This document shows positions 1 to 7,620 of a DNA stretch of 64,000 nucleotides, one piece after another. The DNA lies in assembly GCF_026343295.1 (NCBI RefSeq), contig NZ_JAPELY010000002.1, positions 930,001-994,000 on the forward strand. Direction: 5' to 3'. The notes under the pieces are model-generated. The model saw only the letters and a list, made by a program, of their open reading frames with translations, did not search any database and had not been told where the DNA came from. Origin of the DNA: Streptomyces sp. NBC_00083 (GTDB lineage: Bacteria > Actinomycetota > Actinomycetes > Streptomycetales > Streptomycetaceae). Each line of letters starts with the position of its first letter. Within the stretch, counting starts at the first letter, position 1. Position numbers and translations under genes: made by a program.

Positions 1-542
1 CCGTGTACGGCATCGGCGCGGACGCCTTCAACTCGCAGGCCGTCAACGACCTCCTCGACGCCAAGGGCCGGGGCCGCAACATGCCCACGCCCGTCCTCAT
101 CGGCTCGCCCAACACCCTGCACGGCCTGGTCACCGACTTCACCGAGCAGGCCTGGGAGCTCGTCGACGCGTTCTGGCCCGGCGCTCTCACCCTGGTCACG
201 CGCCACCAGCCGTCCCTGCAGTGGGACCTCGGCGACACCCGGGGCACCGTCGCCATCCGGATGCCGCTGCACCCCGTCGCCATCGAGCTGCTCACCGAGG
301 TCGGCCCGATGGCCGTCTCCTCCGCCAACCTCACCGGACACCCCTCGCCCGAGGACTGCGACGCGGCCCAGGGCATGCTCGGCGACTCCGTCTCCGTGTA
401 CCTGGACGGCGGCCCCACCCCGGGCATCGTCCCCTCCTCCATCGTCGACGTGACCGGCAAGGTCCCGGTACTGCTGCGCGCCGGCGCGCTCGACGCGGAC
501 GAGCTGCGCAAGGTGGTACCCGACCTCGAGGTGGCCAATTGA
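1..542 (+). CDS. L-threonylcarbamoyladenylate synthase (Sua5/YrdC/YwlC family), 5'-truncated by window
   Basis: The visible part (about 180 residues) opens inside the conserved TVYGIGADAF element and carries the family's SSAN signature (AVSSANLTG), followed by SSIVDVTG and VLLRAGAL near the end. Known members make threonylcarbamoyl-AMP from Thr, bicarbonate and ATP for the t6A modification of ANN-decoding tRNAs in the cytoplasm. The start lies upstream of base 1, so the first reading-frame codon here (GTG at 3) is not a start. The stop TGA overlaps the proposed TTG start of the next gene by 4 bases, which points to translational coupling. Function is secure from the motifs; the exact subfamily (Sua5 long form or YrdC short form) cannot be told from the fragment. 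Confidence 0.9.
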   Translation, partial: VYGIGADAFNSQAVNDLLDAKGRGRNMPTPVLIGSPNTLHGLVTDFTEQAWELVDAFWPGALTLVTRHQPSLQWDLGDTRGTVAIRMPLHPVAIELLTEVGPMAVSSANLTGHPSPEDCDAAQGMLGDSVSVYLDGGPTPGIVPSSIVDVTGKVPVLLRAGALDADELRKVVPDLEVAN

Positions 543-1189
543 CCGCCCCTGAGGGGCGTGGCATAGGCACGGTCCACCACACGGTGGACTCGTTCCGCAT
601 CCTCCACGTCAGCACCGGCAACGTCTGCCGCTCGCCGATCACCGAGCGGCTGACCCGCCATGCCCTGAGCGACCGGCTCGGGGACCCGTTCACGGGCGGC
701 CTCATCGTGGAGAGCGCCGGCACCTGGGGGCACGAGGGCGCTCCGATGGAGGCCAACGCCGCCGCGGTGCTCGCCGACTTCGGCGCGGACGCCACCGGCT
801 TCACCGGCCGCGAGCTCCTCGACGAGCACGTCATCACCGCCGACCTGGTCCTCACCGCGACCCGGGACCACCGCGCCCAGGTCATCTCGATGGGCCACTC
901 GGCGGGCCTGCGCACCTTCACCCTGAAGGAGTTCACCCGGCTCGTACGGGCCATAGACCCGGCCACCCTGCCCGACCCCCTCCAGGAGGGCATGGTCGAG
1001 CGCGCGAGGGCCCTGGTGCGGGCCGCGGCGGCGCTGCGCGGCTGGCTGCTCGCGCCGAGCGCCGAGGCCGACGAGGTCAACGACCCCTACGGCGCACCCA
1101 TCACCTTCTTCCGCTCCATCGGCGACGAGATCAACCAGGCGCTCGACCCGGTCGTCACCGCCCTCACGGGCGTGCCCACCCACCACTGA
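539..1189 (+). CDS. Low-molecular-weight protein-tyrosine-phosphatase-like protein, nucleophile Cys replaced by Ser
   Basis: A 216-residue protein with the fold signature of low-molecular-weight tyrosine phosphatases: VSTGNVCRSPITE near the N-terminus and a PDP element (LPDPLQEG) where the family has its DP general-acid loop. In the family the P-loop reads CxxxxxRS and the first Cys is the nucleophile. Here that position is Ser (residue 25), while the second Cys (30) and Arg (31) are kept, so ordinary phosphatase chemistry is doubtful. The TTG start at 539 is chosen because GAGGTGG lies 5 bases upstream and the start overlaps the previous stop. GTG at 584 is the alternative but has no ribosome site. 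It is probably cotranscribed with the upstream gene. Confidence 0.75.
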   Translation: MTAPEGRGIGTVHHTVDSFRILHVSTGNVCRSPITERLTRHALSDRLGDPFTGGLIVESAGTWGHEGAPMEANAAAVLADFGADATGFTGRELLDEHVITADLVLTATRDHRAQVISMGHSAGLRTFTLKEFTRLVRAIDPATLPDPLQEGMVERARALVRAAAALRGWLLAPSAEADEVNDPYGAPITFFRSIGDEINQALDPVVTALTGVPTHH

Positions 1190-1228
1190 GACGCGCCATC
1201 ACACCGGGCGCGCGGGGCGGCCGGGACC

Positions 1229-1241
1229 TACGCTGGACGCA
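1229..1241 (+). promoter_or_regulatory. -10-like TACGCT placing a start point at the glyA ATG (leaderless)
   Basis: TACGCT at 1229-1234 ends 6 bases before the ATG at 1241, and no Shine-Dalgarno sequence is visible. That geometry predicts transcription starting at or next to the A of ATG. No good -35 is seen. This is inferred from sequence only. Confidence 0.4.
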
Positions 1242-2479
1242 TGTCCGTCACCTCCGCAGTTGGCACTGAACCCGCGGGGCTCGACGCCGTCAGGCGGCAG
1301 GACCCCGACATGGCCGACGTGCTGCTCGGCGAGGCCGAGCGCCAGGCCACCTCGCTCCAGCTGATCGCGGCCGAGAACTTCACCTCGGCGGCCGTGCGGG
1401 CCGCCCTCGGCTCGCAGCTGGGCAACAAGTACGCCGAGGGCTACCCCGGCGCCCGCCACCACGGCGGCTGCGAGGTCGTGGACGTCGCCGAGCGCGTCGC
1501 CGTCGAACGCGCCAAAGCCCTCTTCGGGGCGGCCCACGCCAACGTCCAGACGCATTCGGGCACTTCGGCGGTGCTCGCGGCCTACGCGGCGCTCCTGAAG
1601 CCCGGTGACACCGTCCTGGCGATGGGGCTGCCCTCCGGCGGACACCTCACGCACGGCTCGCCCGCCAACTTCTCGGGACGCTGGTTCGACTTCGTCGGGT
1701 ACGGCGTTGAGCCGGACACCGGGCTCATCGACTACGGCGAGGTGTGGGACCTGGCGATCGAGCACCGGCCACGGGCGATCGTGTGCGGCTCCATCGCCTA
1801 CCCCCGCCATCCGGACTACCGCGCGTTCCGGGAGATCGCCGACGACGTGGGCGCGTACCTCATCGCGGACACCGCGCACCCCATGGGCCTGATCGCCGGG
1901 GGAGCGGCGCCGAGCCCGGTCCCGTACGCGGACGTCGTGTGCGCCACCACCCACAAGGTGCTGCGCGGACCGCGCGGCGGCCTGATCCTGTGCGGCGCCG
2001 ACCTCGCCCAGCGCATCGACCGCGCCGTCTTCCCCTTCACGCAGGGCGGCGCCCAGATGCACACCATCGCCGCCAAGGCGATCGCCTTCGGTGAGGCGTC
2101 CACCCCGGCGTTCACCGGGTACGCCCATCAGGTGGTCGGCAATGCCCGCATCCTCGCGGAGGGGCTGCTCGCCGAGGGGTTCGGGGTGGCCACCGGCGGC
2201 ACCGACACCCACCTGATCCTCGCCGACCCGGCACCGTTCGGCGTCGACGGGCGCACCGCGCGGGGCCGCCTGGCGGGTGCCGGGCTCGTCCTGGACAGCT
2301 GCGCCCTGCCGCACTCCGAGGCCCGCGGCATCCGCCTGGGCACGGCGGCCGTCACCACGCAGGGCATGGGCGAGACCGAGATGGCCAGGATCGCGGTGCT
2401 CTTCGCGATGGCGATGCGCGAGGATCCGAGAACGCGGGCGGAAGTGAGGGAACTGGCGAAGCGATTCCCTCCTCCTTGA
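1241..2479 (+). CDS. glyA: Serine hydroxymethyltransferase (variant form)
   Basis: A 412-residue PLP enzyme of usual family length that interconverts serine and glycine with tetrahydrofolate. It shows NKYAEGYPG, the PLP-lysine motif CATTHKVLRGPRGG (Lys about 239) and DTAHPMGLIAGG, which matches the PLP-stacking Asp/His segment. Two Tyr that follow YPGxR in the E. coli enzyme (YYGG) are both His here (ARHHGGC, residues 73-74), and the usual AHVAGLVA reads AHPMGLIA. This may be a divergent paralogue, with the housekeeping copy elsewhere. The start is the ATG 7 bases after a -10-like hexamer. A gap of about 50 bases separates it from the phosphatase-like gene. Confidence 0.88.
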   Translation: MSVTSAVGTEPAGLDAVRRQDPDMADVLLGEAERQATSLQLIAAENFTSAAVRAALGSQLGNKYAEGYPGARHHGGCEVVDVAERVAVERAKALFGAAHANVQTHSGTSAVLAAYAALLKPGDTVLAMGLPSGGHLTHGSPANFSGRWFDFVGYGVEPDTGLIDYGEVWDLAIEHRPRAIVCGSIAYPRHPDYRAFREIADDVGAYLIADTAHPMGLIAGGAAPSPVPYADVVCATTHKVLRGPRGGLILCGADLAQRIDRAVFPFTQGGAQMHTIAAKAIAFGEASTPAFTGYAHQVVGNARILAEGLLAEGFGVATGGTDTHLILADPAPFGVDGRTARGRLAGAGLVLDSCALPHSEARGIRLGTAAVTTQGMGETEMARIAVLFAMAMREDPRTRAEVRELAKRFPPP

Positions 2480-2683
2480 GAGGGGCGTCGAAAACGGCGT
2501 GAAAGAGGACCGGAACGCACGGTCGGCCCATACTCACAGGGTTCGCATACGGGAAAAATGCAGGCTTATCCCCGCTTCGGCGGGGTACCTGCAACCATCT
2601 GCCGGATCCGGATGTCCTCAACCACATGCGCGCGAAGCTAGGGTGTGGGGCTGAGATGGCCAGCGATACCTCTGGGGCAGCCC

Positions 2684-4018
2684 GTGCGTGAATACCTGCT
2701 GACGCTCTGCGTCACGGCCGCGGTGACCTATCTGCTCACCGGGCCGGTGCGGAAGTTCGCCATCGCCGTGGGCGCGATGCCGGCGATCCGTGCGCGCGAC
2801 GTGCACCGGGAGCCGACACCGAGACTCGGCGGCATCGCCATGTTCGGCGGCCTGTGCGCGGGGCTCCTCGTCGCCGACCACCTCGACGGGCTCAACGCCG
2901 TCTTCAGCCAGTCCAACGAGCCGCGGGCGCTGCTCTCCGGCGCCGCCCTGATCTGGCTGATCGGCGTCCTCGACGACAAGTTCGAGATCGACGCCCTGAT
3001 CAAGCTCGGCGGGCAGATGATCGCCGCGGGCGTCATGGTCATGCAGGGTCTGACCATCCTGTGGCTGCCGATCCCCGGCATCGGCTCGGTCTCCCTGACC
3101 TCGTGGCAGGGCACGCTCCTGACGGTCGCGCTCGTCGTGATCACCATCAACGCGGTCAACTTCGTGGACGGCCTCGACGGCCTCGCCGCCGGCATGGTGT
3201 GCATCGCGTCGGCGGCGTTCTTCATGTACGCCTACCGGCTCTGGTACGGGTACGGGATCGAGGCGGCCGCCCCGGCCACCCTCTTCGCCGCCATCCTCAT
3301 GGGCATGTGCGTGGGCTTCCTGCCGCACAACATGCACCCGGCGCGGATCTTCATGGGCGACTCCGGCTCGATGCTGATCGGGCTGGTCCTCGCGGCGGGC
3401 GCCATCTCCATCACCGGCCAGGTCGACCCGGACGCGATGAAGCTGAACTTCGGCGGCACCCGCGATGCCACGCACGCGATGCTCCCGGTCTTCATCCCGC
3501 TGCTCATGCCGCTGACGATCATCGCGATCCCGATGGCCGACCTGGTGCTCGCGATCGTCCGCAGGACCTGGAACGGCCAGTCGCCGTTCGCCGCGGACCG
3601 CGGGCACCTGCACCACCGGCTCCTGGAGATCGGGCACTCGCACAGCAGGGCGGTGCTGATCATGTACTTCTGGTCGGCGCTCATCGCCTTCGGCGCGGTG
3701 GCCTACTCGGTGCACTCGGCGTCGATGTGGATCGTGCTCCTGATCGTCGCGCTGAGCGCGGTCGGACTCGTCCTGCTGCTGCTCCCGCGGTTCGACCCGC
3801 GGGCCCCGCGGTGGGCCGAGCGGTTCGTACCGCCGCGCTACCGGCGTACCAAGCCGGAGCCGGAGGCGCAGCACGCCCCGGCGACGGACGAGCTGGACGA
3901 CGAGGTGCGCGGCGAGCGCCCCGCGGTGGCCGCCGGAGTCTCCGGCGTCAACGGAGCGACAGCGATCGGCCCCCGTTCGCGCTTCCCCGACCGACGGAAG
4001 ACCGGGGCATCGCGCTGA
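2684..4018 (+). CDS. Undecaprenyl-phosphate sugar-1-phosphate transferase (MraY/WecA/TagO family)
   Basis: About 444 residues with some ten membrane segments, followed by a charged cytoplasmic C-terminal tail of about 70 residues. Family catalytic signatures are in order: DDKFEID after a membrane segment, NAVNFVDGLDGLAAG, FMGDSGSMLIG and the HxHHR-type GHLHHRLLEIGHS. Known members load GlcNAc-1-P (or a similar sugar phosphate) onto undecaprenyl phosphate at the inner face of the membrane to begin teichoic acid or other wall glycans. HLHHR favours the WecA/TagO branch over MraY. The GTG at 2684 (VREYLLTL) is chosen because the hydrophobic core follows directly. An in-frame GTG at 2645 would add 13 unconserved-looking residues. 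A TAGGGT hexamer at 2639-2644 may be the -10. Confidence 0.88.
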   Translation: MREYLLTLCVTAAVTYLLTGPVRKFAIAVGAMPAIRARDVHREPTPRLGGIAMFGGLCAGLLVADHLDGLNAVFSQSNEPRALLSGAALIWLIGVLDDKFEIDALIKLGGQMIAAGVMVMQGLTILWLPIPGIGSVSLTSWQGTLLTVALVVITINAVNFVDGLDGLAAGMVCIASAAFFMYAYRLWYGYGIEAAAPATLFAAILMGMCVGFLPHNMHPARIFMGDSGSMLIGLVLAAGAISITGQVDPDAMKLNFGGTRDATHAMLPVFIPLLMPLTIIAIPMADLVLAIVRRTWNGQSPFAADRGHLHHRLLEIGHSHSRAVLIMYFWSALIAFGAVAYSVHSASMWIVLLIVALSAVGLVLLLLPRFDPRAPRWAERFVPPRYRRTKPEPEAQHAPATDELDDEVRGERPAVAAGVSGVNGATAIGPRSRFPDRRKTGASR

Positions 4019-4283
4019 CGATTTGCCGCGTCGATGCCCAATACCAGACATCTCGCCGCCCGTTGTGCACAAACGCGCGGCATCACTCTCAAGTGTGCTG
4101 CCCATCACACTTCCATGGTAAAGACCTCATCAAATAGTTTGTGATACGGTTCACGAGACCCGGCGCCAGAGCCGAAGGACCGTAGTGCGACGGTCCGTTG
4201 GCCCGAGGTTCCAACTCGGCCCGGGTCTTACGCTCGTCCATGACGACACCACTTTGCCCCCACCAGCAAGCGGAGCTGCCGCC

Positions 4284-4721
4284 ATGCCGTCCAACGACGC
4301 ACGCACTCTTCTCCCGACCGCCCTACCCACCGCTGCCGCGGGCGCTGTTGCGACCCTCGTGAGCGGAGTGGTCGCGGGCGGCAAGGGGGCAGTGGGTGCC
4401 ATCGTCGCGACGCTGGTCGTGATCCTCTTCATGGGCATCGGACTCGTCGTCCTGGAGCGCACTGCCAAATCGCTTCCGCATCTCTTCCAGGCCATGGGAC
4501 TGATGCTGTACACCGCGCAGTTGCTCCTGCTCTTCATCTTTGTCGCGGTCTTCAAGAACACGACGCTGTTCAACCCCAAATGCTTCGCAGCAACCCTCGT
4601 CGCGCTGACCCTCGTCTGGATCGGCGCACAGGCGCGTGCACACATGAAGGCGAAGATCCTTTACGTCGAACCGGATACCGCAGAGGGCTCCAAGCCCGAA
4701 AAGACGGGGCCGTCGGCGTGA
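4284..4721 (+). CDS. atpI: ATP synthase protein I
   Basis: A 145-residue membrane protein with four hydrophobic segments, placed directly before atpB as AtpI usually is. AtpI family proteins are thought to help assemble the c-ring and are not part of the final enzyme. The segment GIGLVVLERTAKSLPHLFQ and the later KNTTLFNPK resemble other actinobacterial AtpI. ATG 4284 is preferred (CGGAG about 9 bases upstream) over an in-frame GTG at 4185, which would add an unconserved leader. The 265-base gap before it has no gene and presumably carries the main operon promoter, though I cannot fix the hexamers. Confidence 0.8.
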   Translation: MPSNDARTLLPTALPTAAAGAVATLVSGVVAGGKGAVGAIVATLVVILFMGIGLVVLERTAKSLPHLFQAMGLMLYTAQLLLLFIFVAVFKNTTLFNPKCFAATLVALTLVWIGAQARAHMKAKILYVEPDTAEGSKPEKTGPSA

Positions 4722-4946
4722 ACGGTAGGGCCGGAATAAATGCGAGTTCAGGACCCTGCTATCGTCCGGTGCCAACTGCGGCACTGCGGGCGCGGGCATC
4801 TGAGCTGACGCCTGCTCAATCGCGAGGCTTGATGCCCGACCGCCGCCCCATCATCCGAAACACCAGTCCAGTGCCGAACCGCGGCTGCGCGCCGCGCCGA
4901 CACAACGAGGTTGCCGTACCTATGCGCCACGCTGAAGGAGCCCGCG

Positions 4947-5771
4947 GTGAGTGCTGACCCGACGCAGGTGCTCGCCTTCGATCCGAGCTGCCACATCTTC
5001 CAGTCGAACGGCTGTGGCTTCGAGGGTCCCGGCCTGCACTCGTTCCTCTTCGAGCCGCTCTGGGGCGACACCGACGGGGTGTACTTCAACAAGCCGATGC
5101 TGCTCGCCCTGCTGGGCTCGCTGATCATCGTCGCGTTCTTCTGGGCCGCCTTCCGCAAGCCGAAGATCGTCCCCGGCAAGATGCAGATGGTCGCCGAGGC
5201 CGCGTACGACTTCGTACGCCGCGGCATCGTCTACGAGACGATGGGCAAGAAGGAGGGCGAGAAGTGGGTCCCCCTCATGGTGACGCTCTTCTTCTTCGTC
5301 TGGATGATGAACCTCTGGTCGATCGTCCCGGTCGCCCAGTTCCCGGTCACGTCGATCATCGCGTACCCGGCCGTTCTCGCCCTGGTCGTCTACCTCTGCT
5401 GGATGAGCGTCACCTTCAAGCGTCACGGTTTCGTGGGCGGCTTCAAGAACCTCACCGGCTATGACAAGTCGCTCGGCGCGGTCCTGCCGATGGTCATGAC
5501 CATCGAGTTCTTCTCGAACGTGCTGGTCCGTCCCTTCACGCACGCGGTGCGACTCTTCGCGAACATGTTCGCCGGTCACACCCTGCTGCTGCTGTTCACG
5601 ATCGCCAGCTGGTACATGCTCAACGGCATCGGCATCGCGTACTCCGGCGTCTCGTTCGTGATGGTCATCGTGATGACCGGCTTCGAGCTCTTCATCCAGG
5701 CCGTCCAGGCCTACGTGTTCGTACTCCTGGCGTGCAGCTACCTCCAGGGCGCCGTCGCCGAGCACCACTGA
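4947..5771 (+). CDS. atpB: ATP synthase F0 subunit a
   Basis: A 274-residue polytopic membrane protein forming the proton half-channels of Fo. The essential arginine is in AVRLFANMFAGH (Arg about 202), preceded by EFFSNVLVRPFTH. The GTG start at 4947 is favoured by GAAGGAG 7 bases upstream. An ATG at 4911 in frame lacks such a site. A 225-base gap separates it from atpI; it contains no gene and may hold a second promoter. It is followed by atpE after 76 bases. Confidence 0.95.
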   Translation: MSADPTQVLAFDPSCHIFQSNGCGFEGPGLHSFLFEPLWGDTDGVYFNKPMLLALLGSLIIVAFFWAAFRKPKIVPGKMQMVAEAAYDFVRRGIVYETMGKKEGEKWVPLMVTLFFFVWMMNLWSIVPVAQFPVTSIIAYPAVLALVVYLCWMSVTFKRHGFVGGFKNLTGYDKSLGAVLPMVMTIEFFSNVLVRPFTHAVRLFANMFAGHTLLLLFTIASWYMLNGIGIAYSGVSFVMVIVMTGFELFIQAVQAYVFVLLACSYLQGAVAEHH

Positions 5772-5847
5772 CCGCCCGCACCCTCCATACCCCCAGTCGT
5801 CCGGTGGCCAACCCCCACCGGTCCGTGAAAGAGAAGGAAGAACTGGC

Positions 5848-6081
5848 ATGTCCCAGATCCTCGCTGCCTCCGATGGCGTCACCGGCTCGCTCAGCTCCAT
5901 CGGTTACGGCCTCGCCGCGATCGGCCCCGGCGTCGGCGTCGGCATCATCTTCGGTAACGGCACGCAGGCTCTTGCCCGTCAGCCCGAAGCGGCCGGCCTG
6001 ATCCGCGCCAACCAGATTCTCGGTTTCGCGTTCTGTGAGGCGCTGGCCCTGATCGGCCTCGTCATGCCGTTCGTCTACTAA
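5848..6081 (+). CDS. atpE: ATP synthase F0 subunit c
   Basis: A 77-residue hairpin of two membrane helices linked by the polar loop ARQPEAAG. The proton-carrying carboxylate is Glu64 in FCEALALIG. The glycine-rich first helix (GPGVGVGIIFGNG) is the ring-packing motif. Many copies form the rotor ring in the membrane. A strong ribosome site (GAGAAGGAAG) lies just before the ATG, as expected for the most abundant subunit of the complex. Confidence 0.97.
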   Translation: MSQILAASDGVTGSLSSIGYGLAAIGPGVGVGIIFGNGTQALARQPEAAGLIRANQILGFAFCEALALIGLVMPFVY

Positions 6082-6120
6082 GACGAACCACGACCAGACC
6101 GACCGACGAAAGGCACTGAT

Positions 6121-6669
6121 GTGAACCTCACCATGGTTCAGCTGGCGGCCGAGGGCAAGGAAAACCCCCTCGTTCCGCCGTGGCCTGAGCTCGTCATCGG
6201 CCTCATCGCCTTCGTCATCGTCTTCGGCTTCCTCGCCAAGAAGCTCCTCCCGAACATCAACAAGGTTCTGGACGAGCGTCGCGAGGCCATCGAAGGCGGG
6301 ATGGAGAAGGCCGAAGCCGCTCAGACCGAGGCCCAGAGCGTCCTTGAGCAGTACAAGGCTCAGCTCGCCGAGGCCCGCCACGAGGCTGCCCGCCTGCGCC
6401 AGGAGGCGACCGAGCAGGGCACCGTGCTCATCCAGGAGATGAGGGCGGAAGGCCAGCGGCAGCGTGAGGAGATCATCGCTGCCGGCCACGCCCAGATCGA
6501 GGCCGACCGCAAGGCCGCCGCGCACTCGCTCCGTCAGGACGTGGGCAAGCTGGCGACCGACCTGGCCGGCAAGCTGGTCGGCGAGTCCCTTGAGGACCAC
6601 GCCCGCCAGAGCCGCACCATCGACCGTTTCCTCGGCGAGCTCGAGGAGAAGGCCGAGGCCGTCCGATGA
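6121..6669 (+). CDS. atpF: ATP synthase F0 subunit b
   Basis: A 182-residue peripheral stalk subunit: a short N-terminus, one membrane helix (about residues 21-42, ELVIGLIAFVIVFGFLAKKL) and a long charged coiled coil. The GTG at 6121 is chosen with GAAAGG upstream. ATG 6133 is a possible alternative. Its last 4 bases overlap the atpH start (ATGA), so b and delta are translationally coupled. In mycobacteria the equivalent b and delta domains are fused; here they remain separate genes. Confidence 0.95.
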   Translation: MNLTMVQLAAEGKENPLVPPWPELVIGLIAFVIVFGFLAKKLLPNINKVLDERREAIEGGMEKAEAAQTEAQSVLEQYKAQLAEARHEAARLRQEATEQGTVLIQEMRAEGQRQREEIIAAGHAQIEADRKAAAHSLRQDVGKLATDLAGKLVGESLEDHARQSRTIDRFLGELEEKAEAVR

Positions 6670-7481
6670 ACGGCGCGAGCCGCGAGGCACTGGCCGCCGC
6701 ACGAGAGCGTCTCGACGCGCTGATGGACCGCCCGTCCGTCGACGCGGCGAAGCTCGGCGACGAGCTGGCCGCCGTCACCACGCTGCTCGACCGCGAGGTC
6801 TCGCTGCGTCGGGTCCTCACCGACCCGGCGCAGGCCGGCGAGGCCAGGGCCGAACTGGCCGCGCGCCTGTTCGGCGGCCAGGTGGGCGGCGAGACGGCCG
6901 ACCTGCTGGGCGGCATGGTCCGCTCCCGCTGGTCGCAGTCGCGTGACCTGGTGGACTCGCTCGAGGAACTGGCGAGCACCGCCGACCTCACCGCCGCGCA
7001 GCAGTCGGGCGCGCTGGACGACGTAGAGGACGAGCTGTTCCGGTTCGGCCGCATCGTCACCGGCAGCACCGGGCTGCGCTCCGCGCTCACCAGCCGCACC
7101 GCCACGGTCGCGGCCAAGAGCGAGCTGCTGCGCAGTCTGCTCGGTGGCAGGGCGAACCCCGTCACCGAGCGCCTGGTCGCCCGTCTCGTGACCCGGCCGC
7201 GTGGACGTAGCCTGGAAGCGGGCCTCGAGTCCCTCTCCAAGCTCGCCGCGGGACGCCGGGACCGGATGGTCGCGGTGGTCACCTCGGCGGTGCCGCTGAC
7301 CGACCTCCAGAAGTCGCGCCTCGGCGCGGCCCTGGCGAAGATCTACGGCCGTCAGATGCACCTGAACCTCGACGTGGACCCCGAGGTCCTCGGCGGGATC
7401 TCGGTGCGTGTCGGCGACGAGGTCATCGAAGGCACCATCGCGGAGCGCCTCGAAGAGGCGAACCGGCGGCTGGCGGGCTGA
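6666..7481 (+). CDS. atpH: ATP synthase F1 subunit delta (long actinobacterial form)
   Basis: A 271-residue delta subunit that joins the peripheral stalk to the top of F1. E. coli delta is about 177 residues, so this one carries roughly 90 extra residues, as known in actinobacteria. The C-terminal portion (HLNLDVDPEVLGGISVRVGD) is the conserved delta signature. It overlaps atpF by 4 bases. A 139-base gap with a hairpin follows before atpA. Confidence 0.93.
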   Translation: MNGASREALAAARERLDALMDRPSVDAAKLGDELAAVTTLLDREVSLRRVLTDPAQAGEARAELAARLFGGQVGGETADLLGGMVRSRWSQSRDLVDSLEELASTADLTAAQQSGALDDVEDELFRFGRIVTGSTGLRSALTSRTATVAAKSELLRSLLGGRANPVTERLVARLVTRPRGRSLEAGLESLSKLAAGRRDRMVAVVTSAVPLTDLQKSRLGAALAKIYGRQMHLNLDVDPEVLGGISVRVGDEVIEGTIAERLEEANRRLAG

Positions 7482-7556
7482 CCTCACGGTCGGCGCACCA
7501 CCTGAATTAGCAACACCAGCGGCCCGGTTGGGCCGTGCAGAAATTGCAGAAGATTC

Positions 7557-7574
7557 CTGGGGGTCGGCCCCCAG
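7557..7574 (+). promoter_or_regulatory. Hairpin in the atpH-atpA gap
   Basis: CTGGGGG and CCCCCAG form a perfect 7-bp stem around TCGG, followed by ACCCCC. No T-run follows, so it is not a classical terminator. It may act in mRNA processing or stability between the delta and alpha cistrons. The sequence resembles the hairpin inside the intergenic repeats at 20.4-20.9 and 54.2 kb. Confidence 0.6.
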
Positions 7575-7620
7575 ACCCCCTTAGAAACTTCGGGCCCAAC
7601 AAGGAGAGCAGGGAACCCAG

